DNA of 46,527 bases from Eubacteriales bacterium (lineage in GTDB: Bacteria > Bacillota > Clostridia > Lachnospirales > Lachnospiraceae), in contig JAUNJF010000025.1 of assembly GCA_030533405.1 (NCBI GenBank), positions 1 through 46,527 of the forward strand, read 5' to 3'. Below are positions 17,195 through 26,180 of this stretch, piece by piece. The notes beneath the pieces are model-generated. The model ran no database searches. It was given only the letters and a program-made list of their open reading frames with translations, and was not told the DNA's origin. The position numbers and the translations under genes were made by a program. Every line of letters begins with the position of its first letter. Position 1 is the stretch's first letter.

Positions 17195-17200
17195 CTAAAA

Positions 17201-17229
17201 AAAACTCTTGAATTGTCAAGAGTTTTTTT
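17201..17229. terminator. Bidirectional terminator between tRNA-Leu and the sortase-XRE operon
   Basis: AAAACTCTTGA (17201-17211), loop ATTG, then TCAAGAGTTTTTTT. The T-run serves the tRNA on the plus strand. The A-run on the other side gives a T-run for the minus-strand sortase-XRE transcript, which ends at 17251. Confidence 0.93.
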
Positions 17230-17250
17230 ATGTATAAAATAAATGTATTT

Positions 17251-17979
17251 TTAACGATACTGTTCGATATTAAACTCTTTAACAACTCGTAATACAACTC
17301 CTTTTGGAGTATATTCTGAAAATCGATATGATGGAATTCGCTCTCCAAATCCATTTAATGCTTCTAAATGCGTTTCAAAATATTTTCGTAAAAACAATCT
17401 TCCACTGTGATCAAAATATAATACAATATCATTGATTTCTGGTTTTCTTTTACAAGAACATAATAAGATGTCATTTAAATAATAAATAGGTTCAAAACAA
17501 TTGGTTAAAACTTTTATACCAAAATCAACATCCTCTTTCAAAGTTCCTGGATACTCTGTGATATCTAATTGTTCAATATTGTGGTTTCCGCAATACATAC
17601 CTTCTTTCATATTACCAATTGGTACAAAGATTGGTATAATTTCTTTTCCCTGTATAGAATGTTTTAATTCTAAATCTTCTTGATATTTTGTAAAATAATC
17701 AATTGATTTTATAGATGATTGAGAAAAACGATGTATTCGACTATGTATTTCTCGTTCTAAATCAGAATAATAAGCTCTGCCAACCAAATCATCTATTGTA
17801 CAATCTAATACATCAGCTATTTTAATCACAGTTGATAATTTAATATCATGAGATTTACCATAAATAACAGAACGAAGCGTATCTTCAGATAAATCTGATT
17901 GCAAAGCAAGCATATTTAATGTGATTTTCTTCTCTTGAAGAGTTCTTTTTAAGTTTTTACGAAAAAAATCAATATTCAT
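17251..17979 (-). CDS. XRE-family regulator with S24/LexA-like C-terminal domain
   Basis: Residues about 8-66 of 242 form a Cro/C1 helix-turn-helix (MLALQSDLSEDTLRSVIYGK, then LSTVIKIADVLDCTIDDLVG). Residues about 115-237 follow the outline of the S24 peptidase fold of LexA and phage repressors: IIPIFVPIGNMKEGMY, KVLTNCFEPIYYLNDILL, INDIVLYFDHSGRLFLRKYF and GVVLRVVKEF. Where S24 enzymes have GDSMEP this one has TNCFEP, putting Cys161 in place of Ser, and the Lys position appears to read Arg198-Lys199. Self-cleavage is therefore doubtful. Its ATG overlaps the sortase stop (TAATG), so the two genes are translationally coupled. The ligand or signal is unknown. Confidence 0.8.
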   Translation of the reverse strand: MNIDFFRKNLKRTLQEKKITLNMLALQSDLSEDTLRSVIYGKSHDIKLSTVIKIADVLDCTIDDLVGRAYYSDLEREIHSRIHRFSQSSIKSIDYFTKYQEDLELKHSIQGKEIIPIFVPIGNMKEGMYCGNHNIEQLDITEYPGTLKEDVDFGIKVLTNCFEPIYYLNDILLCSCKRKPEINDIVLYFDHSGRLFLRKYFETHLEALNGFGERIPSYRFSEYTPKGVVLRVVKEFNIEQYR

Positions 17980-18818
17980 TATTTTGTCTCCGATTCTATT
18001 TTTTTAGCAACAACTGCAAATCTTCCATCTTCAACATGATATGCACAAGTTGATAATGTAAGTAAATGGTCACCATATTGAACATCCACACCAGTATTGA
18101 TAATTGACATTTTTTTAATTTCTTGTATAAAGTTCAAAAATTCTTCTTCGTTTGCAGCATTTACAAATTGATAGTATTTAAATCTTGTATCATTTATATC
18201 ATAAATCTCACCATAAAACATTGCAACCACTTCATATTCAGCGTCTTCATAGATAGAATCAAAATGAAATTTTTTGTGAGATTCATAAAAATCTTTATTT
18301 TCATATTTAATAATATCATGAAACATTGTTCCTGAATTCATATTATGACCATATATGATAACATTGTCAGTGGGATTTTTTACTCTGCAATTTTTGTCAA
18401 CAAAAGGTAAGCCGGCAGCTGAATAATTCTTATCAAAATCCCGATGGATATAAAATTCTCCGTGTTCAGAATCATTAGGTGTAAACATCACTGGATAATC
18501 AATGTGTGTATCTTCAATTGTGAGCCATCCTAAAAAATCTCGATTCATTCGATAAATAGACGAAAATTTATTTTGAACAAATACGCCATCCACATTTACC
18601 AAATTGGGCTCAGATTTCGTATCAGCAGAATCTAAATTTGTTATTGGTTTTTCATCACTTTTCTTCGTTTCAGTTGTTTTTATAATCATATTCGAAAGCT
18701 CTGAAACTGCTTTTTCACTTTTTGCACTTTTGTAATAATAAATACCTAAATATAGTGCACATCCAACTGCAACGCATAAACATAAAATGGCCAAAATGTT
18801 TGTTATTTTTTTCTTCAT
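17979..18818 (-). CDS. Class B sortase
   Basis: Sortases cut surface proteins at an LPxTG-like or NPxTN-like signal and join them to the wall or to each other. The 279-residue protein has an N-terminal membrane anchor (about 5-28), a ~55-residue linker, and a catalytic domain with HIDYPVMFTPND, the long class B insert, H158 in IIYGHNMNSGTMFHD, C258 in TLSTCAY and R266 in GRFAVVAKK. All three catalytic residues are present. The ATG at 18818 follows AGGTGA; an earlier in-frame start has no site. No substrate protein with a sorting signal is encoded in the window. It is coupled to the XRE regulator downstream. Confidence 0.93.
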   Translation of the reverse strand: MKKKITNILAILCLCVAVGCALYLGIYYYKSAKSEKAVSELSNMIIKTTETKKSDEKPITNLDSADTKSEPNLVNVDGVFVQNKFSSIYRMNRDFLGWLTIEDTHIDYPVMFTPNDSEHGEFYIHRDFDKNYSAAGLPFVDKNCRVKNPTDNVIIYGHNMNSGTMFHDIIKYENKDFYESHKKFHFDSIYEDAEYEVVAMFYGEIYDINDTRFKYYQFVNAANEEEFLNFIQEIKKMSIINTGVDVQYGDHLLTLSTCAYHVEDGRFAVVAKKIESETK

Positions 18819-18846
18819 ATTATTCACCTGTCCTTTTTTGTAAAAG

Positions 18847-18875
18847 AAAAAAGAAGTCAAACAGTTGCGACTTCT
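18847..18875 (-). terminator. Terminator after the NUDIX gene, just before the sortase gene
   Basis: On the minus strand AGAAGTC pairs with GACTTCT (18869-18875 with 18852-18858) across a 10-base loop, followed by TTTTTTC. Its T-run ends about 25 bases before the sortase start, leaving no room for a promoter in between. Confidence 0.8.
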
Positions 18876-18884
18876 TCTCTCCTT

Positions 18885-19337
18885 TTAAAAATACTTTTTA
18901 GAACCCCAGAGATTACTCTGTTTTAAATCTTGATATTCACTATATGCTTGTTCAAGTATTTGCTTCTCATTCGGAAATTTCAATAAATGATATGCTTCAT
19001 GAAACTTATAATATCCAGAATCCATAAAGTATTCTTCTCTTTGAGGTTTGCTGTAATAGCTGTCAGCCATCATCAGATACCAATGCACATCTTTGTTCAC
19101 GACATCGTATGCGGTATTAAAAGTGTAATTACTTTTATTCACATATTTGATAATATGCGCATCCACTCCTGATTCTTCTTTTACTTCTCGGAGTGCTGTT
19201 TCCTTGTACTCCTCACCTTCCTCTACCGTCCCTTTTGGTAGAACCCAGCCTTCGTACTTGTTCTTGTAATTCTTGTATAATAACAAGATTTTACCTCTGA
19301 AGATTACCACACCACCACAGCTAGTTGCTTCTATCAT
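18885..19337 (-). CDS. NUDIX hydrolase
   Basis: NUDIX enzymes cleave nucleoside diphosphates linked to another group. The 150-residue protein has a complete NUDIX box: G36-x5-E-x7-R50-E51-V-x-E54-E55-x-G57-V (GTVEEGEEYKETALREVKEE), preceded by GWVLPKG. The short length and PKG context recall Ap4A hydrolase-type members, but substrate cannot be settled from sequence. An AGGAGG site lies 6-7 bases before the ATG, with its own promoter upstream and a terminator downstream, so it is probably a single-gene transcript. Confidence 0.92.
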   Translation of the reverse strand: MIEATSCGGVVIFRGKILLLYKNYKNKYEGWVLPKGTVEEGEEYKETALREVKEESGVDAHIIKYVNKSNYTFNTAYDVVNKDVHWYLMMADSYYSKPQREEYFMDSGYYKFHEAYHLLKFPNEKQILEQAYSEYQDLKQSNLWGSKKYF

Positions 19338-19409
19338 AGCTGTTCCTCCTATTTCTGTAAAACATCATGTTCTACGCATCTTTGTTTGGTGTGTTGCCCA
19401 ATTAAATTA

Positions 19410-19438
19410 AGTATAGCAATATATAATAGAAAACGCAA
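19410..19438 (-). promoter_or_regulatory. Promoter of the NUDIX gene
   Basis: On the minus strand TTGCGT (19433-19438), a 17-base spacer and TATACT (19410-19415), with an extended TGC before the -10. The leader to the NUDIX ATG is about 65 bases. The -35 begins 17 bases past the PBP stop. Confidence 0.75.
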
Positions 19439-19454
19439 GGCAAACTTAAAAAAG

Positions 19455-20855
19455 TTATTTATAATATACATCAAATATTTGTCTTGCAACAGCACTAGCC
19501 TTTACTCCATTTACATCTGATTGCTCCACCACAACACTAACCACAACATCAGGATGTTTTAAGTTAGAAAAGCCTACAAACCATGATAAATCGTGTTCAC
19601 CATTTGCATATTCTGCAGTACCTGTCTTTCCTGCCACCTCGTATGATGCACCATCAAAATATGCGGTTGCTGTACCATTTGTTACAACTTTTCTCATATA
19701 TTCTGTTAAAACATTTACTTCTTTTTCTGACATTAAAGTATCATAGGAAGATGGAGAAAACTTTTTGATTCGCTTCCCTTTTGAATTTTCTACATAATCA
19801 ATTAAATAGGGTTTCATCATCATACCACCATTGGCAATCGTCGAAACAATTAAAGCATTATGCAATGGTGTAATCAATGTATCACCCTGTCCAAAAGCTG
19901 TTTGTGGTACAAAACCCGAATTAGATTTTCCGTCTAAATAAAATCTACTGTCAGCGCTTGCATCTGCATATGGTAAAGATTGATTAAACAAAAATGTTTC
20001 TAACATATCTCTCCATTTATCGACATCTAATTTAGTTCCCATATCTGCATACGCCTGATTACATGAATTTGCAAGAGCGGTTGCAAGATCTTCTTCGCCA
20101 TGTGTTTTTCTACCATAACAATGTACAGATACACTATTAAATACTGCTTCCTCAGAAGTACAATGATATTGATATTGATTATAGTCAGATGGAAACTGAC
20201 GCATATATGCAAGTGTAGTTAACACTTTAAATGTTGAACCAGGGGCATATAATCCTTGTGAAGCACGATTTAATAAAACAGAACTTGTAGAACCCTCTTT
20301 GTTTGCTTCTTCCCATACTGCATCAATATCATTTGGATTAAAATCAGGTTTTGAAACCATTGCCAATATTTTACCAGTATCCGGTTCCATAACAACAATT
20401 GCACCATCTGCATTTCCTAATGCATCATATGCTGTTTTTTGTAAATCATAATTCAGTGTAGAAACAATGGTATCACCCGTGTTTTTTTCATCACGAAGTG
20501 TATGGAAAAGACGCTCTAATACATTTCCATGACTACTTGTTAAATGATAGTTTCCAATTCTCTCAATTCCTGCTTTTGTGTATTTAGAATATCCTACGAC
20601 ATGTGCAAATAAATTATTATAAGGGTATTCTCTTTGATTGGTATCACCTGTAGCAACAACTTTTCCGTCATTTGTTTTGATTTCACCTCGATAGATATTT
20701 TCTGCATAACTATTTAAACGAGGATTTGCAGAATTTGCAATCACTTCATCGCGATCTACAATCATAAAACGTAAGATATATGCAATTAGCATAATCATAA
20801 CAAAAGCACATATATATGTTGCACCAATAATCGGACGATTCATACGTTCGTTCAT
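19455..20855 (-). CDS. Class B penicillin-binding protein (peptidoglycan transpeptidase)
   Basis: It cross-links peptidoglycan and is the likely partner of the SEDS glycosyltransferase encoded just upstream. With the ATG at 20855 it has 466 residues: one transmembrane anchor (about 8-32), a short pedestal region, and a transpeptidase domain with S207-TFK (APGSTFK), SCN (ANSCNQAY) and KTG (AGKTGTAEY). All three motifs are intact. The start is uncertain: the frame runs upstream, overlapping the end of ftsW/rodA, and would add a Lys-rich tail from a TTG near 20999 (preceded by GAGG) or one at 21059. The short pedestal resembles the PbpA/SpoVD-like group rather than long PBP2. Confidence 0.9.
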   Translation of the reverse strand: MNERMNRPIIGATYICAFVMIMLIAYILRFMIVDRDEVIANSANPRLNSYAENIYRGEIKTNDGKVVATGDTNQREYPYNNLFAHVVGYSKYTKAGIERIGNYHLTSSHGNVLERLFHTLRDEKNTGDTIVSTLNYDLQKTAYDALGNADGAIVVMEPDTGKILAMVSKPDFNPNDIDAVWEEANKEGSTSSVLLNRASQGLYAPGSTFKVLTTLAYMRQFPSDYNQYQYHCTSEEAVFNSVSVHCYGRKTHGEEDLATALANSCNQAYADMGTKLDVDKWRDMLETFLFNQSLPYADASADSRFYLDGKSNSGFVPQTAFGQGDTLITPLHNALIVSTIANGGMMMKPYLIDYVENSKGKRIKKFSPSSYDTLMSEKEVNVLTEYMRKVVTNGTATAYFDGASYEVAGKTGTAEYANGEHDLSWFVGFSNLKHPDVVVSVVVEQSDVNGVKASAVARQIFDVYYK

Positions 20856-20931
20856 TTTGTCAATTTTCTCTTCTTTTTCCAAAAATGTCTGTTGCTCCTG
20901 CGTTAAAAGCGCTGGATTTAATTTTCTATTT

Positions 20932-22329
20932 TTATTGTTCTTTGATTTTTTTAAGCGCTTGTTTGGCGCTTTCTTCAATGTCTCTTCTTTCTTTTTCAAT
21001 TTTTTTCGCCTCTTTATTTTCAATTGTACTAATACCTTGCATAATTGCAAACATAACAACGGAACTCAACACCGAACTACCACCATAACTAACGAGTGGG
21101 ATTGTAACACCTGTGGATGGTATAAACTTTGTCACACCACCAATTGATAAAAATGATTGGAAAATATAACAAATTGCAAATCCAAATGCCATTGTTTTAT
21201 AAAAGCGATTGCGTACTCTCATAGAAATCCCAATAAAGCTAATAAAACAACTAAAACATACTAAGATTAGAGCAAGTCCGAATATAACACCAAACTCTTC
21301 GGAAATAGCCGCAAAAATAAAATCACTTTCACATACAGGAACCATTCTAGGTGTTCCTTTAGTGAGTCCTGAACCAAAATATCCACCACTTCCTATCGCA
21401 AAAAGAGAATGTGCAATCTGATAGCCTTGATGATCAATATCTGCCCATGGATTTTTCCAAGCATTAATTCTTACAAGCACATGACCAAACAATCTTTCCT
21501 TAAATAATAATATTGCAATTCCTGCCATAAGAGCACCGCCACTTATAAACAATAGCAAATAACGTAATTTTCCGGTTCCAACATATATCATACTAATAAA
21601 AATGATAAAGAAAATCACAGCTCCACCTAAGTCTTTTTCCAATACAAGTACTCCCATATGTGCACATGCAAAAGCAGTTGTAATCATTACCTGTTTAAAT
21701 TCTCTACTTTGAGATAGCATACTTGCAATAAAAAATACAAATAATATTTTAACAAATTCCATTGGTTGTACACTAATACCACCAATCTGAATCCAGTTTA
21801 AGGAACCATATTGTTCTTTTCCTAAAACAAATACAGTAGATAACGAAAGAATACCTAATATACCATAAATAGTTCCATATTTTCTCAGATTCTTATAGCG
21901 ATCCATAATATAAGGAATTGCTGAAACAAGAATAATTGAAGCTGTAGCAATCAAAAATTGTTTCTTTGCAAAGGAAATATCCAATCTCGTCAACATTGTG
22001 TAACCAATCAAAAGTAAGCAATTCATGTTATTTGTTATCACTCTGGATGAATACGGATAAAAATAATGATATAAATACATATACATTGTTGCTACTAAAA
22101 TCTGTAATCCATAAAAAATAACAATTTCTTTCACTTCATCTGGTCGTGTTACTGCAATCGTTAAATAACTGAGAAAGTGCATAATGAAAACATAAATGAT
22201 TTGTTTATTTAATTTTTCCTCTTTTTCATTTTCGTTCTCCTGTTTAAAAATATCATAACAGGATTTTGTATAAAGAATCATCATCAAAATAATAATATAT
22301 TTTGATGCATTTATTATAATTGTTGCCAT
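20932..22329 (-). CDS. SEDS-family peptidoglycan glycosyltransferase (FtsW/RodA/SpoVE)
   Basis: SEDS proteins polymerise lipid II into glycan strands. The 465-residue polytopic protein has about ten membrane segments. Conserved loops are LEKDLGGAVIFFIIFISM, QGYQIAHSLFAIGSGGYFGS followed by LTKGTPRMVPVCESDFIFAA (with the essential acidic residue), and FIPSTGVTIPLVSYGGSS. The cytoplasmic tail is highly charged (KEAKKIEKERRDIEESAKQA). Its ATG abuts the U32 stop (TAAATG), with GGAG just upstream. Whether it serves division or elongation cannot be told; the zapA in the same operon favours division. Confidence 0.94.
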   Translation of the reverse strand: MATIIINASKYIIILMMILYTKSCYDIFKQENENEKEEKLNKQIIYVFIMHFLSYLTIAVTRPDEVKEIVIFYGLQILVATMYMYLYHYFYPYSSRVITNNMNCLLLIGYTMLTRLDISFAKKQFLIATASIILVSAIPYIMDRYKNLRKYGTIYGILGILSLSTVFVLGKEQYGSLNWIQIGGISVQPMEFVKILFVFFIASMLSQSREFKQVMITTAFACAHMGVLVLEKDLGGAVIFFIIFISMIYVGTGKLRYLLLFISGGALMAGIAILLFKERLFGHVLVRINAWKNPWADIDHQGYQIAHSLFAIGSGGYFGSGLTKGTPRMVPVCESDFIFAAISEEFGVIFGLALILVCFSCFISFIGISMRVRNRFYKTMAFGFAICYIFQSFLSIGGVTKFIPSTGVTIPLVSYGGSSVLSSVVMFAIMQGISTIENKEAKKIEKERRDIEESAKQALKKIKEQ

Positions 22330-24717
22330 TTATTCTACTCCACGTTTGTAATGTCCTCTTGTGATTTCGCAATCCAAGGATTTTTTTTGATAATAACATT
22401 CTAAAATCTTCTGCATCTGTTCCGTACTTTCATTTACAAAATGTAAACGCTTCGGAACTGACTGTAGCAATTTGGGTAATTCCAAATCAAATAAAACAGT
22501 CGGAATTCCATTGTATATAATATTATAGCAATATTGACATATCGCTTGTATCATAAAAGATTTTTGATATCGATCCTTTAATTCAAATTTGCTATTTGCC
22601 TTATTACACATTAACAGATTATTTTGAATACATTGTGCACTAACCATAAGTTGTTGATGTCCGTATACAATGAATGAACAATGTGCTGTATTAGGAATCA
22701 ATTGTGTAATCTGTCTTTCGTTTAACTCGACAGGAATTGTGATAATCATATCTTTAACAAATGACTTTAATGATTGATATGCATAACGATTCATACAATA
22801 TAAACTGTAATCCGCAATAATAACACCTGTATATGGAAGTTTAACTAATAATGCCAATTCATCAATATTTCGGACAATGATTCCTGGTATTATACTTTTC
22901 TTTTCGTTACAAATCTGAATAATATCTTTTATTTTATCTAAATTTTGTTTTCTTAATATAGATGGTAACATAATAAATGGTTGTATGGTACAATCTTTCA
23001 AAAAATCAGTTAAGTCATCATACGAAAAATATTGAGAATCAATCACAACGGAACTGTCTGATGCATATTGCTTTGCAATCTCAAGCTGATTGATATTTGA
23101 AACGACAATCATTGTTTCGGGTAATGAACCAATGAAGCTTTTGTTTTCTATAAATGTATCTTCTATTTTAATATTATTATGTTTATGATACGAATGAATA
23201 ATAGATGTTTCCAACATTGAAATCGCTTCGCGTCGAAGGTATTTCAATGCTTTCATAGAATAAAAAATATCATCGGAAATTTCTATATTTAATGCAGAAA
23301 ACTCATATCTTGTACCACCAGTTGCTTTGATTTTTGCTTCTACAATGTCATGCGTCAATGGATTAGATTTTGCTTTTTCTACTTGTTCACCCATACATGT
23401 AATTTCATATTGTATATTTTTTATATTCGCAGAAAGTACAAAACGTGCCCTTTGTCCATATAATAATTGCAAATGACCTGCTATTTTTATACTAGGCTCA
23501 TCTTCTATATACGGTTGTATTCGTTTCATTAATTGTGCATTTTGCATACGTGATACTTTATCACCAATTTTTATTTCATTTGTATGAGAAGCATTTAATA
23601 TAATCGTATCCTTTTTCATTCCTGTAGTATTACAGGTAAGGTTGATTTCATGTTGCGTTCCACGAATCATAAACAAATCACCTGGAGAAACAGTTTCCTC
23701 TAATGTAATCCATATTTTATTTTTTTGAATCTTTTGAATAGAGCCAATCACAACACCAATATTTCCAGGTGTTTCCATTGTCATCATGTCCGGACCGTTT
23801 TGTATTTGATAATAGCCTTTTGTAAAACCTCCACGATTAAACACTTCAGCCATTTCCTGTTTTTTCTGATTTATAAGATCAGGCGTTAATTTACCATCAA
23901 AATATGCATCCACACAAGTCCGATAAGCATCCACACATACCGCAACATATTCTGGTTTTTTCATACGTCCTTCTATTTTAAACGAATCAACACCTGCATG
24001 AATTAAATCTGGAATATGTTCTAATCCACATAAATCCTTAGGGCTTAAAACATGTGCTTTATGAATAGGATGTCCCTGTTCATCAAATATCTGATATGGT
24101 AATCTGCAGGTTTGTGCACATCTACCTCGATTTCCACTTCTTCCGCCCAAAAAAGAACTCATTAAGCATTGTCCAGAATAACAATAACATAAAGCTCCTT
24201 GTACAAAAACTTCTGTTTCAGGTATAAAATCTTTATTCGTTTTCAAAGCTGCAATTTCATCAATTGATAATTCTCTTGCAGGAACAATTCGAGTCACACC
24301 ATAATCTTTTAATAATGTGTATGCATATGGGGTTGTTATGGTCATTTGAGTAGAAGCATGAATTGCTAAGTCCGGAAAATGATCATGCACAAACTTCATA
24401 ACACCTAAATCCTGTACAATTACAGCATCTAATCCTATTTTATATGCCTCTAACAAATAATCATATAATTCATCTATTTCTGCATCACGAAATAAGGTGT
24501 TAATAGTTAGATAAACTTTAACACCATAAATATGTGCATATTGAATTGCTTGTATTAGCGCATCTCCTTCAAAATTATCCGCATAGGCCCTGGCTCCAAA
24601 ACGATTTCCTCCTAAATAAATAGCATCTGCACCTGCATAGACAGCTGCTTTTAACGCTTCCATAGAACCTGCTGGCGCTAAAATCTCAGGTTTTACACGT
24701 GTTGTTTTATTATTCAT
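22330..24717 (-). CDS. U32-family protein (RlhA/TrhP-type RNA hydroxylation)
   Basis: Once called collagenase-like peptidases, bacterial U32 proteins of this type are now linked to hydroxylation of tRNA uridine (TrhP) or 23S rRNA cytidine (RlhA). The 795-residue protein opens with a TIM-barrel-like part (EILAPAGSMEALKAAVYAGA, AIHASTQMTITT) followed by the Cys-rich GALCYCYSGQCLMSS and GNRGRCAQTCRLPY, probable iron-sulfur ligands. A long C-terminal region (DUF3656-like) follows. Length is closer to the RlhA than to the ~400-residue TrhP form. The ATG at 24717 is preferred over a TTG six bases upstream. It is coupled to ftsW/rodA downstream. Confidence 0.88.
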   Translation of the reverse strand: MNNKTTRVKPEILAPAGSMEALKAAVYAGADAIYLGGNRFGARAYADNFEGDALIQAIQYAHIYGVKVYLTINTLFRDAEIDELYDYLLEAYKIGLDAVIVQDLGVMKFVHDHFPDLAIHASTQMTITTPYAYTLLKDYGVTRIVPARELSIDEIAALKTNKDFIPETEVFVQGALCYCYSGQCLMSSFLGGRSGNRGRCAQTCRLPYQIFDEQGHPIHKAHVLSPKDLCGLEHIPDLIHAGVDSFKIEGRMKKPEYVAVCVDAYRTCVDAYFDGKLTPDLINQKKQEMAEVFNRGGFTKGYYQIQNGPDMMTMETPGNIGVVIGSIQKIQKNKIWITLEETVSPGDLFMIRGTQHEINLTCNTTGMKKDTIILNASHTNEIKIGDKVSRMQNAQLMKRIQPYIEDEPSIKIAGHLQLLYGQRARFVLSANIKNIQYEITCMGEQVEKAKSNPLTHDIVEAKIKATGGTRYEFSALNIEISDDIFYSMKALKYLRREAISMLETSIIHSYHKHNNIKIEDTFIENKSFIGSLPETMIVVSNINQLEIAKQYASDSSVVIDSQYFSYDDLTDFLKDCTIQPFIMLPSILRKQNLDKIKDIIQICNEKKSIIPGIIVRNIDELALLVKLPYTGVIIADYSLYCMNRYAYQSLKSFVKDMIITIPVELNERQITQLIPNTAHCSFIVYGHQQLMVSAQCIQNNLLMCNKANSKFELKDRYQKSFMIQAICQYCYNIIYNGIPTVLFDLELPKLLQSVPKRLHFVNESTEQMQKILECYYQKKSLDCEITRGHYKRGVE

Positions 24718-24737
24718 ACACAATTTTCTCTCTCATC

Positions 24738-25145
24738 TTATGATTCGATTCTAGTTCTTTCTGCTTCCATTTGAATGATTTTACGTTGTAATGCATTCAC
24801 TTGTTCCTTATATTCTTCCACCAATCTCATTGAAGATTCATATTTAATCTGTGTTTCGATTACTTCATGTCGCAAATCATATATTTGTTTTTCTTTCTCA
24901 TTATCCTGTGCTGATAACACACCTGTTTCGTTTTTGATTTTAAAGTAATCATCTGCAATATTAATTGCCAACAAGATATTTTGATATTCTGGATTTAAAC
25001 GACGAAAACCATCTGATGCTTTACATTCAGAAATTTTAGCATTCATATAATTTGCAACTTCCTGAAGATAATCAGTATTTTCATACCCACTTAAGTTATA
25101 GATTCTTCCATTAATAACTACTGAAATATCATTTTTATCTGCCAT
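24738..25145 (-). CDS. zapA: Cell division protein ZapA
   Basis: ZapA bundles FtsZ protofilaments at the Z-ring. The 135-residue protein has the N-terminal globular part (DISVVINGRIYNLSGYENTD, YLQEVANYMNAKISE, NILLAINIADDYFKI) and a long C-terminal coiled coil (about 80-133, rich in E/K/Q heptads). Length is that of the Firmicutes form, somewhat longer than the minimal family. AAGGAG lies before the ATG. It is 19 bases downstream of ruvB and 14 bases before the U32 gene. Confidence 0.92.
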   Translation of the reverse strand: MADKNDISVVINGRIYNLSGYENTDYLQEVANYMNAKISECKASDGFRRLNPEYQNILLAINIADDYFKIKNETGVLSAQDNEKEKQIYDLRHEVIETQIKYESSMRLVEEYKEQVNALQRKIIQMEAERTRIES

Positions 25146-25164
25146 ATTTGTATAATCTCCTTTT

Positions 25165-26163
25165 CTAAACCAATAAATGTTCTAATCCAAAATGTTTGTA
25201 GGCTGTTTCTGTAGCCATTCTTCCTCGCGGAGTTCTTGTTATTAATCCATTCTGGATTAAATATGGTTCATAAACATCTTCAATGGTTCCTGAATCTTCG
25301 CCAATTGCAGCTGCCAATGTTTCTAATCCAACAGGTTTTCCTGCAAATTTATCAATCATGGTTAAAATAATATTACGATCAATTTGATCCAAACCTAATG
25401 CATCTACTTCAAGTTTATCTAATGCTTCTTTTGCTACATTCTGACTGATGTGACCATCGTGACCGACTTGCGCAAAATCTCTAACGCGTTTCAATAAACG
25501 ATTGGCTAGTCTAGGAGTGCCACGCGATCTTCTTGCAATTTCTAATGCTCCCTTTTCATCAATGGTTACATCTAAAACATCTGCCGAGCGAATAACAATT
25601 TGCTTTAATTCTTCTTTTGTATAGAATTCAAGACGATTGACAACACCAAAACGATCCCTAAGTGGTGCTGTTAGCATACCTGCTCTAGTTGTTGCCCCAA
25701 CCAATGTAAAGTGTGGTAAATCCAATCTGATGCTTCTTGCGCCTTGACCTTTCCCAATAATAATATCAATTGCAAAGTCTTCCATTGCAGGATATAATAC
25801 TTCTTCTACTTGTCGGTTTAATCTATGAATCTCATCAATAAAAAGAACATCATTTTCATTTAAACCATTTAATATAGCAGCTAATTCTCCAGGCTTTTCA
25901 ATCGCAGGACCAGAAGTGATTTTTAAATTACTTTCCATCTCATTTGCAATAATTGAAGCCATTGTTGTTTTTCCTAATCCAGGTGGCCCATATAATAAAA
26001 CATGATCCAGTGATTCATTTCTTTTTTTGGCTGCTTCTATAAAAATTTTCAAATTATTTTTTGTCTTTTCCTGCCCAATGTAATCAGCAAGCATTGTTGG
26101 ACGAAGATTATTTTCAATCTTGACATCCTCTGGCTTGATTTGGGTACTTATCATTCTATCCAA
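25165..26163 (-). CDS. ruvB: Holliday junction branch migration helicase RuvB
   Basis: RuvB is the AAA+ ring motor that drives branch migration with RuvA. The 332-residue protein has the N-terminal [18 protein letters not shown], Walker [10 protein letters not shown] (about 59-67), Walker [10 protein letters not shown], sensor GATTRAG, the arginine-finger region APLRDRFGV and the C-terminal winged helix ([19 protein letters not shown]). Start choice: the TTG at 26163 has GGAG seven bases before it and gives MDRMISTQ, which matches the usual N-terminus; an ATG at 26169 is only one base from GGAG, and another at 26154 is too far. It lies 17 bases after the ruvA stop. Confidence 0.95.
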   Translation of the reverse strand: MDRMISTQIKPEDVKIENNLRPTMLADYIGQEKTKNNLKIFIEAAKKRNESLDHVLLYGPPGLGKTTMASIIANEMESNLKITSGPAIEKPGELAAILNGLNENDVLFIDEIHRLNRQVEEVLYPAMEDFAIDIIIGKGQGARSIRLDLPHFTLVGATTRAGMLTAPLRDRFGVVNRLEFYTKEELKQIVIRSADVLDVTIDEKGALEIARRSRGTPRLANRLLKRVRDFAQVGHDGHISQNVAKEALDKLEVDALGLDQIDRNIILTMIDKFAGKPVGLETLAAAIGEDSGTIEDVYEPYLIQNGLITRTPRGRMATETAYKHFGLEHLLV

Positions 26164-26180
26164 TATCATTCTCCATTTAT

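Noticed and set aside
17034-17354. 106-codon minus-strand frame
   Set aside because: It crosses the tRNA-Leu gene, its promoter and the terminator, and overlaps the end of the XRE gene in another frame.
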